A DNA stretch of 64,000 nucleotides from Cinclus cinclus (GCF_963662255.1 NC_085047.1:105394181-105458180), one strand, 5' to 3'. Shown: positions 1 through 12,673, counted from the first letter of the stretch. Translations and numbers: made by a program. Notes: a model not told the origin generated them from the letters alone.

Positions 1-1106
1 GATTGCTATGGAAAATATTTAGATTTTAATAAACATACAAATAGTAGGAGAGAAAAAATTATTTCAATTCTGCTAATATTTTTATTCAAACATATTTTTT
101 TCAGGAAATGTGGTAATATGAAAGCCATATTTTCACAAGACTGTCATTTAATGCCGTTAACAAATATGAATATCACTACACATGAAGTTGTTTTCCAAAT
201 CGCATCATTGCATGCTTATTAGAATAATTTTATGGCATGTAAACATAATTTACATATGAATTGTGGTAGTATCTTATTATCTTTCTTACTGAAACAACTC
301 TTCTCACAAAAATTTTAGGTTTCTCGATTAAAAGGAACAAAAATAATTTGGACACTGAGAGATGAACGAGTTTACTAAAATTTTAATATAATCTAACATG
401 ACGGTTGCAAAAAACCCCTTTATCTGTTGCACTACAGATGAACAGCAACTGCCTCCTAATTGGGCCAGCCAGATAGTAGACCCAGAAAATGTGGGTGGAA
501 AATGTGATTGCTGATTTTTGAACAAGCCAGAATATAGCATAACAAGAGCTCCATGTTTTATTAGCAGTTATTGTCCTTTTTTGACATGAAATGTGTAAGA
601 TTTTAAAATATTTACTATTTAAAAAATCAACTTCAACAATATTGTGGAGAAATCTGATCTGTGTTCTTGGTTTAAATAAATCATTTGGAATTGGATAATG
701 ATGGGAGTTGCTAAACTTTTGATCAAGGAAATTATTCTATACTCTATGAATTTGCCATTTTTACATTGTCTTGTTTTTCAGTAAAATTACTGTCTTAAAG
801 CCAAAATATTTGCTGTCAGAAAGCAAAAAAAGATTAGCATAAAACCCCTACAACTCAATATTTTGAAAACATTTTTCTATAAATCTCAAAAGGACACATT
901 AAAAATATTTTGTCTGCCCCTTTGGAAAAATGATTGCTCCCCCTCCTGTTTCCCTTCCACCATCCAAAGCTGACATAAATTGCTTAATTACAGGTAAGAT
1001 TTTCAGTGTTAAGCATTCTTTGATTCAGAAACACCCCAGCATCCTCCTCTGGCTCTGATCAGAATAAAAGCTTCTCCAAGAGGAAGTGTCATTTACAAAG
1101 GAAGAC
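1..1106. other. AT-rich noncoding DNA, nothing recognised
   Basis: I see no repeat family, RNA gene or convincing exon here. The longest open frame is 70 codons on the minus strand (328-540) and has no recognisable motif. Confidence 0.6.
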
Positions 1107-1111
1107 TTTAT

Positions 1112-1537
1112 TTATGTACTAAAAAACCACAAAAAGTAACAGAAACAGATACACTTTTCTAGTATTTGGTAACAAACTGATTTATGAGATATAAAACTAC
1201 TTATACTACTTAAATACTTAATGAGCATTGCTATATCAGGACTATTACACATCTCCACCATAGATTTTATTTTATTTAATTCTGTAATATTGTTGGAGCT
1301 CTCATTTTTATCCATGTTCTTATCCTTTGACTTAGTCTTACCATGGATGAGAAGAAAAATGCTCTCTACCTTAGTGGAAGAGCAAAATTTATTAGAAGTA
1401 ACATTCTTTAAAATTTTGGAAGTCGTCTGAAGTATCTGAGCAATTTTTTTAATATTGAAAATTTTTCTATATATTTCTTCCTTATGCCTTTTCTTTGAAA
1501 TAATATCACTGAAATTTTTTTGCAGTTTTTCAGACAA
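1112..1537 (-). other. Lysine-rich 141-codon open frame, unproven
   Basis: I do not recognise this frame. Reading on the minus strand from the Met at 1537, residues 1 to about 115 are rich in Lys, Asn, Ser and Ile, with a charged stretch around residues 69-80. The last 25 residues are Cys- and aromatic-rich, as expected of chance translation. The TAA stop (1112-1114) overlaps a canonical AATAAA on the same strand (1107-1112), so a terminal exon can be imagined. The bases just upstream contain an AG but only a poor, A-rich polypyrimidine tract. AT-rich DNA of this size can yield such a frame by chance: a comparable 143-codon frame at 4985-5416 is clearly low-complexity. It could be a decayed terminal exon, a pseudogene or nothing. 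Confidence 0.12.
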
Positions 1538-1593
1538 GATATTATTTTAAGAATTTTTGGTGGTTTTAAATTACTTTTTTTTTTAAAAACCAA

Positions 1594-3022
1594 TTTTGTC
1601 CTTTTACATATTCAGAGATAATTATTGCTGTTACCCATCCTTGACTGGTATTGCTTTGCAAGGAAGTGAAACTTAAATTAGTTTTTTGCTTTGTTTTCTT
1701 TGGTTTTATTTTTGTTAAATAGAACAGATTGTTTTCTTTAACTACTTTCTTATCACTTTTGATGGACCAAAATATTCTTACTTACTGTAGAATATCTGAC
1801 ATGAAATTAATTATTACATAATGGTAAACTACCTACCTTAGCAAAGTGTGTCTCTTGGGCTTTTGAAAGTAGGACTCTCCACACATCTAGAATGAATGTT
1901 TTCTAATTTTTTTCTTTTATCTAGGAGGAAAAAGTGGTTTAAAGGCAGGGGTCGTTGTTAAGTAAGAACACTGGGTTTTGCATACATCTAGGAAAAATGT
2001 ACATATTTGAAAATCCCCAAACTTTGTTTTTCCTTATCAGAATGTATTTACCTATCAGAATTTTTTTTTGAGAAAATGTATGGCTAAAGCCTAGATAAGA
2101 GAATACCATATTTCAGAAGCTCTGAAGACTATTAGCAGTTCTATTTTCATTCTAAAAACTAATTACAATACGAAAGTTAATTTTTAATTAGATGCAACTA
2201 ATTTACTGATGATATAAAATTACTTCCCAGCTATAATAATGTAGTTAGATAAGGTATATTTTAATTAGTTCAGATATCTTAAATTGGAAGTAAGGGAAGG
2301 CATCGATTTGGACAAATGCACATTTAGGTGCATTTCAAGTAGGAGGACTGCAATTTATCCCCATGACCAAACACAAAAGTAAAATCTTTTTCAGGACTAT
2401 TAATAACCATCTGATGAACCTGGTTCTAAAAATCCTGAAGGAAGGAATCTATTACAGTAATTATAGTGGCATCAATTAAATTCTTACTGCATTAGAATAA
2501 TAACTATACAGAATATTTTGAACGAGAGCAAAGTATATGGTTATATCTGTAGCAACTGTATTTTATAATGAGCTTTCTCAATGGCAATGTGAGAATTTCA
2601 AAGCTTGTTCTCAGTTTTTTTTTTTTCCCAGTTTAATTCTCTGCAAGGAGACAGTTGCAATTTCAGAGCAAGAAGTAAAATGCCAGAGAAGATTTATAGC
2701 AGGTTGACCGGTCTTCATGGAGATTTGGAAGATTTTACAGGAATTTTATTATTAGATACATATCCAAAGCCAGTAAGATTCCTTGTGATGCTGATGAATT
2801 TGTCAGTATGTCAGGACTAGTAAGCCTGTGACATGTTCACACAATCTGCAGGGAAGAAACACAAAAGCTTTTATGAAACTGATGCAAAAGTGCTTGGTGA
2901 CCAAACACAGTCAAGGATTTCACATCTCAGGACAAGTTGGTAACAGAAATTCCTGGATATCAATAAATTTAATTCTGTAATTCAAATGGGCAATGAACTG
3001 CTAACTGATACATTTTCTATGG
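1594..3022. other. AT-rich noncoding DNA, nothing recognised
   Basis: Plain AT-rich sequence with a T12 run near 2615-2626. A 71-codon plus-strand frame (2605-2820) starts inside the T tract and has no recognisable motif. Confidence 0.55.
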
Positions 3023-3540
3023 TTAAGTTCTATGCTTAAGTCTGGTAGTCAGGTTGGACAGTACACTTTTAATCTGCTCCATCATCTTTCTTGATACTGA
3101 GGTCAGGCTGACAGACCTGTAATTCATTGGATTGTCCTTCCAATCCTTGCTGTAGCTGGGTGTTACATTTGCTAATTTCCAGTTAACAAGGACTTCCTCA
3201 GTTAACCAGAAGTGCTGGTAATAAATGATTGAAAGCAGCTTGACAAGCTCTTTTTCCAGCCCACAGACTTGTGGGGGTCTGTTTGGCATAGCAGATCACT
3301 AACCATTCCTCCTGGATTATTCACTCAGCTCCCCATCATTAACTTCCAGCACTGGGGGATAACTTGTTTTCTTACAACTTGTACAACTTGTGCAACTTGT
3401 TTTGTTACTAAAGACAGAAGCAATGAAGGCATAAAGTACTTAATGCTCATCCCTGACAGTGTGCTACCCTCTGCATCCAGCCAAGGATAGAGACTCTCCT
3501 TGACCCTCCATTTGCTGCTAATCTATCTGTAGAAACTGAT
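3023..3540 (-). mobile_element. CR1 LINE fragment, internal ORF2 (reverse transcriptase N-terminal part)
   Basis: This is a remnant of the avian non-LTR retrotransposon CR1, on the minus strand. Translation of 3289-3023 gives the start of the reverse transcriptase domain, with the typical blocks LSIIY (residues 19-23), WKLANVTP (37-44) and YRSVSLTS (58-65; the family normally has NYRPVSLTS), then MMEQI. The DNA from about 3290 to 3540 continues upstream in the same element: the minus strand still resembles the CR1 linker between endonuclease and reverse transcriptase, but with frameshifts. Neither end of a CR1 is present: there is no 3' UTR with octamer tail and no 5' region. It is therefore an old internal piece, not a simple 5'-truncated insertion. 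A 9-bp unit is tandemly triplicated within it at 3374-3400. Confidence 0.88.
3374..3400. repeat. 9-bp tandem triplication inside the CR1 fragment
   Basis: ACAACTTGT occurs at 3374-3382 and 3383-3391, followed by GCAACTTGT at 3392-3400. This looks like local slippage in CR1-derived sequence. Confidence 0.9.
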
Positions 3541-4565
3541 ACCCAGTGGTCAGTGATTTTGACATGTCCATGGATTTTCCTCTTCCCTACACCCCTAGGT
3601 TGCAGGGTTTTCCTTATGAAGCATCCAGCTCCCTGAGTGTGGTTTCTGCAGCTGAAGAACAATGCAGGCTGCTCTTTCCTGGAATTCCTAAACTCTCTTC
3701 CTGCAGCAGCCTCAAGACCCCTCTTATCAGGGGCAGGGGAGGGGACCAGGACAGCAGGGAGCATGCTGGGGCAGTGCTTCACTGTAAGGATGTGCCAGCA
3801 TGAGGACCAGGGTGTGCTTCAGATAAAACATCATTTAGCAGCTCTTCTGTCTGCTTCTTCCCTTTCTGTCTCAATTTTTTGTTTAAGATTATTTGGTGTG
3901 AAAATTAATGACCCTCCCTCATTTGCACACATGACAAGTTTTCCTTAACTGATGGTAGGTAAGGTAGAAAAAGATGAAAAGGGAAACAAGTTCTGCATCC
4001 ATCTTAGGTGTGTAAAAAAACAATGATAATTACAGAGTCTTTATCTGTAGCCTGAGACTATTGTTGCTCCTCCAGTCAGAAGAACTTGGATTTTACTACA
4101 TATCCTCATGGGGGTTGCTCCTAACTTTTACCACCTGATCACTGGTTATCACTGTAGCTTACTTTCTACAGCTTTCATTCACCATGGGAAAGTGTATACA
4201 TTCCTTTGTGGGAAAGGGAAGGAACTGTGTACTATCTCAATTTTTATTCTTTGTAGTTATATGTGTATTTTTATGCTGTCTCATGCTCTGTGTCTTTCCA
4301 GCCAGCCCTCCTTGCCCTCCTGCACACATCAGTCAGGCACAATTACAGAAAACTGTCTGATAGTTCATCAAAGAGCAAACCTGCACATCAATCTTCACCA
4401 TTCTCTCTGGCAGCACAAGAAATACCAAAATACAGCTCTTCACAGTTAATGATTTCTAAAATCAACACTCCTTGTCATTTTACAGGTAAAATATTTATTT
4501 GAAGCTTTTTAAAAGTAACTTGTCTTTAATCTAGAGACTGTATAATATTTCAAACATCATACTTT
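3541..4565. other. Noncoding DNA, slightly GC-richer at 3.55-3.8 kb
   Basis: Overlapping 85-113 codon frames occur on both strands around 3447-3948 and 4108-4502. None shows a domain, signal peptide or family motif, and the two strands are equally open, which argues against coding. The stretch next to the CR1 piece may hold further decayed CR1, but I could not align it by eye. Confidence 0.5.
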
Positions 4566-4645
4566 GTTTACATGTATACATACATGTATTTTCCATGTAT
4601 AAATACACATATGTGTGGATATATGTGTATATATACATACAAGAA
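4566..4645. repeat. Degenerate TG/TA-rich microsatellite
   Basis: Alternating purine-pyrimidine sequence built from variants of ATGTAT, ATACAT and TGTGTATA. A 63-codon minus frame and a 72-codon plus frame run through it and are by-products of the repeat. Confidence 0.75.
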
Positions 4646-5602
4646 ATGCTCTCTTTCCAGAAGTGCTCTGGTCAGTTTTAAAGACACAGCAAAGAAAAGA
4701 CACAGGCTAAAAGAACAGATTTTGAGAATTTTACATCTAAGGATTGATAAATGCAGCATGATGAATAAAATAATTTTTTATTATTCCTAAAATCTGGAAA
4801 TGAATGCATTAAGAAATTAAACTGCAAGAGAGACATAATTTACTGTCTCTGTTCACAGACAGGTTAATGAAAGAATCATGCAAAGAGAGATAGGACTAAA
4901 CAGTTTCAAATTACTTCATTTATGTCAGTGCCAGATGCAAAAGTTTACATCCAGCAGTTTTAATAGCTGTTAGGGATTAGTCTTATGGAAATAAAAAGAG
5001 TTTTCAGGAAAAAATATATATGTATTTATGGTGGCAAAGTATCTAAAGGGATTTGTTACTTGAATCTTGAAAGGAATTTGAAACTCCCATTAGGAGGGCA
5101 GGTTTTGTGGTTTGTGGTTTCTTTTTGTTTTGTTTGGTTTTTAAATTTATTTTTAGGGGAAAGAGAAAGATCCGGACTCTCATTTCTCATTGCAGAACCT
5201 CTCTCTCCAGCCTCAAAAATTGCAATGTCTTCAACTCTGTATCTTATCTGCCCTTCTCCTTACATAATTTTCTATAACAATCAAACACCAGCTACTTGTT
5301 TTTACATAAGTGTCTTACAGCCTGGCCTTCCTTTGGTTATATATATATATATATCTTATTATAAACAGATAAACTCACAAGACTTCCTGTGGTTTGAACA
5401 TAATGTTCTTGGGTAATTTTTCTTATTTTTGACTTTCCTTGTCTTTACTCTTTTCTCTTGACAATTTTTTTCCTGTCAAAATCCATGCAGTTATTCCATT
5501 CTTCAAGTCCATGAGACTCTATCAATAATTCACTTTTTTCTAAAAACATTAGTCTTTCTATTGTTCATAAATATGGGATTAGCAACTGGATCTATTGTAT
5601 GT
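4646..5602. other. AT-rich noncoding DNA with a short (TA)n tract
   Basis: A (TA)8 run lies at 5338-5354. The 143-codon plus frame at 4985-5416 crosses a G/T-rich low-complexity stretch (5100-5160) and the (TA)n run and ends in translated repeat, so I do not treat it as a gene. Confidence 0.55.
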
Positions 5603-5668
5603 AGACCCTGCCCATGGCAGAGGGGTTGGAACTAATGATCTTTAAGGTCCCTTCTAACCTTACCCTTT
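5603..5668 (+). mobile_element. CR1 LINE, very short 3'-end copy
   Basis: The last bases of a CR1 in sense orientation. The conserved terminal block is present: a CCATGGCAGAGGGGTTGGA-like segment followed by ATGATCTTTAAGGTCCCTTC and TAACC. The terminal octamer repeats are lost or degraded into the T-rich sequence after 5668. This severe 5' truncation is normal for CR1. Confidence 0.82.
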
Positions 5669-7539
5669 TTATTTTTATATGACTTTTAGTGACATTATAT
5701 TGGGTTTGTGTTCATTACCCTTGCTACAGTCAGCTATAATCTGTGCTCTGCTGTATTGTTTCTGACAAAAAATGTCTTCCTCATCTATGTTTCCTCATTC
5801 AATGTCTGTTTGTTATTCCTTCCTTTAGACGCATTAAGGTACCAACCTATATTATCTGTGGATTGGAAGAATTCACATCGTAAGGCTTTTCCCCTTTAAC
5901 TTTACATAACTGTCTTTCCTATTAAATTAAGGGGAAATTTCTTCTGATTCCACAAAAAATCCCACTGAGCACTTTTCATATTTTTTTTTTCAGTTAAGAG
6001 CAGTTAGTATTTCTAAAGTACTGTAAGCAGAATTTATGTTTACATTGCTCAAATTCGTTTTTCTATCAGCATATTTATTATAAGGAAGCCATAAACTTCA
6101 CTGTTCTACATAATGTACGTGACATTTTTACCTTTTTTTTTCCTTAGTTAAAAAAATAAAACATAGTCTTAGACAGGGAACTGGTTGAATTGTTTATGTT
6201 TACATAAGCCACTGTTAGTGCAAAAGGTTCTCTCAGGTGCTTTCTTAGCAGTCAGAAGTTATTTCATTATAATTTTCTGATTTATGAAAGAAAGGCTAAA
6301 AGTTCTTATGGGAAGACCAAACTCAGAAGGTACCAGATGTCACCCACAGCCACTTCTGCTCTGGTCTCAACATCCAAAAATACCAATGAAACTCAGACAT
6401 GAAGCTACTCTTTAATAGTCCAAACCAATTAATTCAACAAAAGTGAGACACTGCAACTAGGAAATTATTAACTCTTTATTCTGCTTTCCATGCTAGTTAG
6501 TTTCAATATAGTCAATCCATACGAAAAAGTAGTTTGTTCATGGGCAGTAGCTACTCTACCTTTCTACTTCTGACTCAGTATCTTAAAAAAATTGTACTTT
6601 ACTGCTAAGACTCCACACATCATTATTCATTTGCACAAGAGAGAAAGATGATTTTTTGTGTGTGTGTATCAACTCCAATTTAAAAGTAGTAGGGGGGTAA
6701 AAAGCAAGCTTTACTGCTTACCAAACATCCATTTGTGCCTTTCTACATGTAGATCTTTGCAAAGTCATTCACACAATTCAGACTGACTGGGAAGTTGGTT
6801 CAACTCAAAGTCCAAAATACCTGGTTGAAGAGGAAGATCATCACTTGGCTTAGAATAAGTGCTGTCAGTCAACCTGCAAGAATGCAAACCTGCTGTATTT
6901 TTTTTTACTTTCTCCTTCTCTTCCTAATCTCTGACAGGGTGAGAGGAAAAATATGCTGATTGTGAGGAACTAAAGCAAAGTTTTTTAGCATTATTCAGTT
7001 TACAGAAGACCAGTTCTGTTGACTTTAGGTGACCCTTCTAGGTCTGCTTCTTCTTATAGGCTTTTCCTGAGGGAAAACATAAACTCTTAAAAGGAGTTTG
7101 GTACAGCTGGTAGCTATGTCAAGAAGAGTTCAGCCTTCAGAAAAAGCCAGCTTGTTGGCTGCCAAGTCTAATTATTATTGCTTTATTGGTTGTGCATATG
7201 TCTAGAAGAAGGAATACACACATTTTTATGAATATGTTTAAAAAATTGAAATGACAGCTAAATCATTAAGTTATGTATTTCAGCTTCAACTTTTTGTTTG
7301 ACAAGTACTCCTTTATATTAATGGCTCTTATTCATTATACTTGGAAAAATTATAAATATTCGCTCTTGATTGTTTTATAACCCTAATTGAAAATGCATAG
7401 CAGACATATAAACAGCCTGGTGTTTGTAAAAGCACTTACACCAAAACCTGCTGATTGTCCTGAACCTTACTTTGCAATAAAGTATCATAAAGGGTCTTTT
7501 TCAAAAAGCAAAAATAACCCTCAAAAAAGCCAACCAAGG
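5669..7539. other. AT-rich noncoding DNA, nothing recognised
   Basis: Contains a short (TG)n run at 6658-6667. No repeat family or exon recognised; the longest frames are about 60 codons. Confidence 0.55.
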
Positions 7540-7560
7540 TTTTTTTTTAAAAAAAAAAAA
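7540..7560. repeat. T9A12 homopolymer junction
   Basis: Nine T followed directly by twelve A, a self-complementary low-complexity tract. Confidence 0.9.
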
Positions 7561-8008
7561 CAACTTTGAGTGTTTTGTTATAGTTTTAGAGTACATGTTT
7601 TTTCCTGAAAGTACTGAAAATTTCTAAATTTCTAAAGGGTGTGTATTTTTAATATACACATGATTATACTTCTTAGATAGATTTTTTTCTACTTAGAAAT
7701 AGTATTATATTATCAATTGACTACTGGAATCTTTGTCATTAGAATTCTAGCTTCAATTTTTGTACCAATTTCTGAGATCACAACAAAAACTAAGCTGCAT
7801 TTTGGGCTTTGTTTTTTTATCTTGTTGGTTTTTGTTTGATTTGTTTTGTTGTTGTTGTTTTGGGTTGGGCTTTATATATTGGGCATCCACATGAGCTTAA
7901 CTCACAAGTAAGCACTCATTACAGCACTCCATTTTAAGAGTACCTTTAATTTTTTTGTTTGCAAGAATCTCACTGAAAGAGCAAAATCCCAAGCAGAATA
8001 CATATATC
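7561..8008. other. AT-rich noncoding DNA, T/G-rich in the middle
   Basis: A (T)n/(GTT)n-rich stretch lies at about 7808-7862. No gene recognised. Confidence 0.55.
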
Positions 8009-8034
8009 TGTGTGTGTATATATATATATATGTG
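8009..8034. repeat. (TG)n(TA)n microsatellite
   Basis: A compound TGTGTGTG then TATATATA dinucleotide run, ending in TGTG. Confidence 0.9.
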
Positions 8035-9594
8035 AATTGTTCACAAAACTGATGTGATGAAAAGTGGATTGAAAGCCATCTGCATTTTAGGTTCATCAGG
8101 CTTAAGAATTCCTGTGTATACCTCACACATTGCTATGCTGCTGGATCAACTTATCTGACTGCCACAAATTCCACTTGAAGTTATTGTCCATCAGTAGTGT
8201 TGCAGATTTGTGCTCTGAGACTGTGAAAAGCCTTTGTTTGGGTGAGCTGGTGGCCCCACAGACCATAGAGCATGTTCTCTGTGGGACTGTATTTACACTG
8301 AGGTGGAAAAGAGCTCACAAGATTTTTCCATTTGCCTTTTTGTTTTGGATAGATACAACTATGCTGGATTTAGAGCAGCAAGAAACTCCTGGGTTTGGTA
8401 ATGAAAATACAAGTATAGATTTAATCTACCAACAGGTCAGAGCTTTGAGTCTACACAAATAATTTATATTTTGGCAATAATCACCATCTCTTTTCAGCAG
8501 GCATGTAATATCCTCTGCCTAGAATGGCAACCCTAAGAAATACCATTCTATTCCAGTGCTTGTACCCTTTCTAATAATAGTTCAGGAACAGGCTTAAATT
8601 CATGGGTTAGACAGCTTGAGGGTTTCTAATTATCATTATCCATAGCGGGTTTTTTTGCCATGGCAAGTTTTCCAGTTTGTAAAACTGTACTTTCTGGTTT
8701 GTTTCAGTGGTACTGCAAGACCACAGAGTGGTAAAGCATGGCTGAACTATTTGTTGGAACTTGGAAAACCCTAGCAGCTCAGCCCAGGAATTAAAATTTT
8801 TAAGAAGTTTAAACAGACATCTCTGATGCACTGCCTTCCAGCCACCAGAGGAGTATAAAGATTCCTAAATACACTAAGAAGTTTTTATTTTTCAGGTTAG
8901 AAAACCAGAAATACAACAAAAGAGTTAGGTGAGGTGAAATTGAAGTTATTTTTATATGACAAAGCTCTCAATTTGCAGAAATCAAATGAAAATAAAGATC
9001 ACAATGAATTGTTATACGATGCAATGTGAATTACCTCTTTTTAAAAATAAAATAATCATTTTTTTGTATGAACAATCTGGGTTTCTTTGTATTATAGCTA
9101 CGACAAAAAATCATTAAAAATATATCAGACTAAGAACTTTATGAAAGAAAAACATTTTCACAGCCCTTGAAACTCAGCTCAGGAAACAGTAGCTGTGGGA
9201 GAAGTTGAAACAACACCTTTCTCAAACAGTTTTGCATCATCCTTTTATTTCTGAATGTGGAAGGTCTCCATTGTTTTGCAGAAAATGCAGAAGTGGAAAA
9301 AATTCTTGACTAAAATGTTATAAATTTTTTTCAAAATCCCCTCACACAGCTCTTAAGTTCTTCAGTGTCATGAAATTAGGAACTGAGTACTGCCTTGAAA
9401 ATACTGAAAAACTGTGATTCTTCATCTCTATGTATGCACCTTATCAGGCCTCCCAGATTTAAAATTACGCTGTATTATTATCATGGAAGACCCCAGGAAG
9501 CACATGGAGAACAAGAAGCAGCACATATTGTGAAAGAGATAAATTATTCCATAAAATGTATTTGACTTTCATAACACACACTTACATTCATGCC
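8035..9594. other. AT-rich noncoding DNA with one unassigned 110-codon frame
   Basis: The plus frame at 8130-8462 (110 codons) carries no motif I recognise and has no good splice or start context; I treat it as chance. No repeats recognised. Confidence 0.5.
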
Positions 9595-9595
9595 T

Positions 9596-9627
9596 GGGAG
9601 AGGAGGGGCCATGGGGGGAGAGGGGGG
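9596..9627 (+). other. G-tract cluster matching the G-quadruplex consensus
   Basis: Four G runs, at 9596-9598, 9605-9608, 9613-9618 and 9622-9627, are separated by loops of 6, 4 and 3 bases. That fits the usual G3+N1-7 pattern. Whether it folds in vivo is unknown. A TGGTGGTGG tail follows. Confidence 0.6.
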
Positions 9628-11801
9628 TGGTGGTGGTTTGAAGGCTTAGATCCACTTTCTAACCACAGGAGTACCAAACACAGTCATTATATTCACCCTA
9701 CACCAGTACCTGCTTCCTGGCCCACGGGCTGTTTCCAGGCAACTCACGCATGCTTACCTCTTCCCCATCATTCATACACTGCAACTTTCCAGTGCATTAA
9801 CCTGCAATCTTTCATCTCTCTGTAAAACCTGCCTCACAGTCCTTGCATGCTTGCCATAATCTTGTGTGCTTTCTCTAGCATACATGTCAAAAAAAATCAT
9901 CCTTTCAGGAGTTTAGCTAGGTTGTCTAGCTCATACTTCTTTAAATTAGTTTATCAATTGCTGTATCCAAGCACACATTCCTGCCATATAGCTACTAGTC
10001 ACAAGGCTATCTTAATTATGTTAATCAGACTTTCCCAGCTAATACAATTAGCTATAATTAGCTGTTCCCTTTCCTCCTACACTTTGTTCCCCCAGGGGGA
10101 TTAGGAGTTATTAAAGCAGAGGAATACCCAATCCCTCTTACATGACTATCCCCCAGAAGAGCCCCAGGGCCAAAAGGCAACAGCTGCAGTGCCCCCTCTC
10201 TTGCCTGACCCACCCTGAATCAGCAGTAGAACACCCTTGAAGAGGAGCTGACTGAAAACACATCTTCCATTATAATCACTTTACATGGAGGATGGAAGTC
10301 ATGGCAAGGCTTTCTGCTTAATCATTAAAACATATTTTAAATCTGCTGTGGATTTTCCTGCAGTGCTAAGCTGGTGATTGTCATCAGCTCTGCTGCAGAG
10401 GCACACACTGCAGTTACTGCTGCACAGTTCTTTCTTTTCTTATTCATACTGCAGCCAAAACTCCCCTTACAGGTATATCGCTGATTGCCTACTGCCTGGC
10501 ATGCAGAGTAGGTCTGGACAGTTAGATGAATCACAAAAATGCATTTACAATAAATGAGGTGCAAGGGAACCATGTCCCATCTGGCATTATTGTTCTGCCA
10601 CTGATTTGCCACAAGTTTCTACCAAATTGCTAAAGAATCCTCAGAGATCTCATACGATATTTTTCTACAGTCACCACCTGTTGTACAGGCACATTGCTCA
10701 CCAGCTAGAGGTTCCAAATGCTTTGTACAGGCTTATGATGCAGAAGGCATATGTAAGATCTACAAAGGATGCAAATACATTTTAAAAATATATTGAAGAG
10801 GTAATTTGGCTACTCTGGATTACCTGAAAATACATGATCCAGCAACACAATAAAGCTTTTGAAAGACTAGTATAATGGAATAGAGAAAAGAGGTGAGCAT
10901 TTCTCACAAGCATGCTTATCACCGCCAAACAGAAGTACCTGCAACTTACTGACAAATAGAAAGAACCAGGGAAATTACTACTAATAAAAAGGGAAATATA
11001 AAGGAGTAAAAGTAAAAAAAAAAATATGTGTGTGAGGAGCAGTCCTCAACTAACAAGGATAATGGTAGATGACAGAATAACTATTTCAAGCCTAGGCTCA
11101 GTTTTTTACTGACACCACTCCTCATGTCCTGTGTTTTATATGCTCAGTGTGCATGCAAATGATCACAATAGGTATAGTGACAGAGTGCAAGATTTGAAAG
11201 TGTATATATGCTTACATCATCCTGACTCACATTCTTTGCATACTTAATAATTCCAATAATTTTTACCATTCTGATGGCAAGTTCAGGCTGTTGACAATGA
11301 AATTGTAAATGGCCATGCTCCAGGGACAGAGATCCTACTCATACATCTCAGCCTCAGGGAGGAATTTCAAACTGAAATCACAAACTGATATGAATATGTA
11401 CTGCCATCATTAATTTGTGTATTTAATGACAATAAAGTGATGCCTGTGACCTCTGTGAAAATGACAGTTTCAAGCTCAGAGTCTACATGTTCCAAGGCAT
11501 GTGTATTGCAAATTTAAATGCTTCTTTTCATGGACAGCTTTACAGTATTGCAGGGGGGTGATTGAAGGAAAGTGTGTCAAAAGAGACTGCAGCAAGGAAC
11601 ACAAAATATCAGCAGATCCTGCAGTGGTAGGGATGAGTTAAGCACAATTATACCTTGAGATTGTCTAGAGATTAATAAAGAGCCTAGAATATTTACTGAA
11701 TGTATGTCTCTCTGCATATATTTCTGTGTTGTGTTAAAGATCTTGTTTCTTGGCAAATTGAAAAGATACTTTATATATGAAGCAAATAATTTATTGTTGA
11801 T
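9628..11801. other. Noncoding DNA, nothing recognised
   Basis: Moderately AT-rich. Frames of 85-91 codons (9556-9825, 9847-10104, 10337-10612) show no motifs. The segment 10080-10260 is somewhat GC-richer, but I could not assign it to a repeat. Confidence 0.5.
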
Positions 11802-11839
11802 AAAGCTAACAATCTAATCTAAAGCTAACAATCTAATCC
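11802..11839. repeat. Tandem duplication of a 19-bp unit
   Basis: Units 11802-11820 and 11821-11839 differ only at their last base. Confidence 0.95.
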
Positions 11840-12536
11840 AAGAATCATTAATAGTCCAGACATATTTATTATGCAAAAAGAAAGAACCTTCTATATGGAA
11901 AAGTCTCAATGATATAGTTAAGACTGCTATACATACACTTACTTTCTATCCCTTGGTGTAATGCTTACTCTTTCCCTGGTTCTCTGGGCCCTAATGTTGG
12001 TGGTTTCACAACAGTTTTGGGGGTGGCAGGTTATTTCAGGGAGTTGCTGGCACCTGGTGTCCTCTGCTAGTAGGAATTTGATGGTCATCATGATGGTTTC
12101 TTCATCCTCATGCTGGAGATCCATGGGTGGTCATATTTATGTGTTTATAGTTATGTTAAACTAACATGCTTTGGCATCTTCCTCTTTCTTATTTGTCTCT
12201 CTATCCACATCATATTCAGTTTCATTACATGGGACATTTTACATATGGATTTAAAGATGTTATTTGTTGATTTTATAGCATCTATATAAATATATGTAAG
12301 CCTTTATGTTTTTACATTTCTCTTTTTCTGCAGTCATATATGGAAATTAACACAGTTTTCTACATTGCATTTTTGCAGATTTTCAGGTGAATGCTTTTGG
12401 ATGATTGAGACACAAACTTTTACATTTGCAATTTTTTTAGATGGTTTCTATGTGGCAAGCATATCCCAGAAAATAATTACTTCCATTTTTGTCTGGGAAA
12501 TTACCTTGCATTCCAAATTCTTCACATGTAAGTTAT
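11840..12536. other. AT-rich noncoding DNA, nothing recognised
   Basis: Short frames only (61-71 codons), open on both strands over 11939-12164. No repeat recognised. Confidence 0.5.
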
Positions 12537-12673
12537 TGTGCTGGTTTTACCTTAAAGTAGTTGAGGGCAGGGCACACTAGGAAGTTTTTCTCCATGAGAG
12601 CTTCCTCTGTGGATTGATGGGACCAATTTCAGGCTGGGTTAGTTGTTGACAGCCTGAGAAACCAATTGGAAAA

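Noticed and set aside
3447..3948. Possible continuation of CR1 or a GC-rich exon
   Set aside because: I could not align it to CR1 beyond about 3540, and frames on both strands lack motifs.
4985..5416. 143-codon plus-strand frame
   Set aside because: It crosses G/T-rich low complexity and a (TA)n run; no motif and no splice context.
8130..8462. 110-codon plus-strand frame
   Set aside because: No recognised family, signal peptide or splice sites; expected by chance in a window this long.
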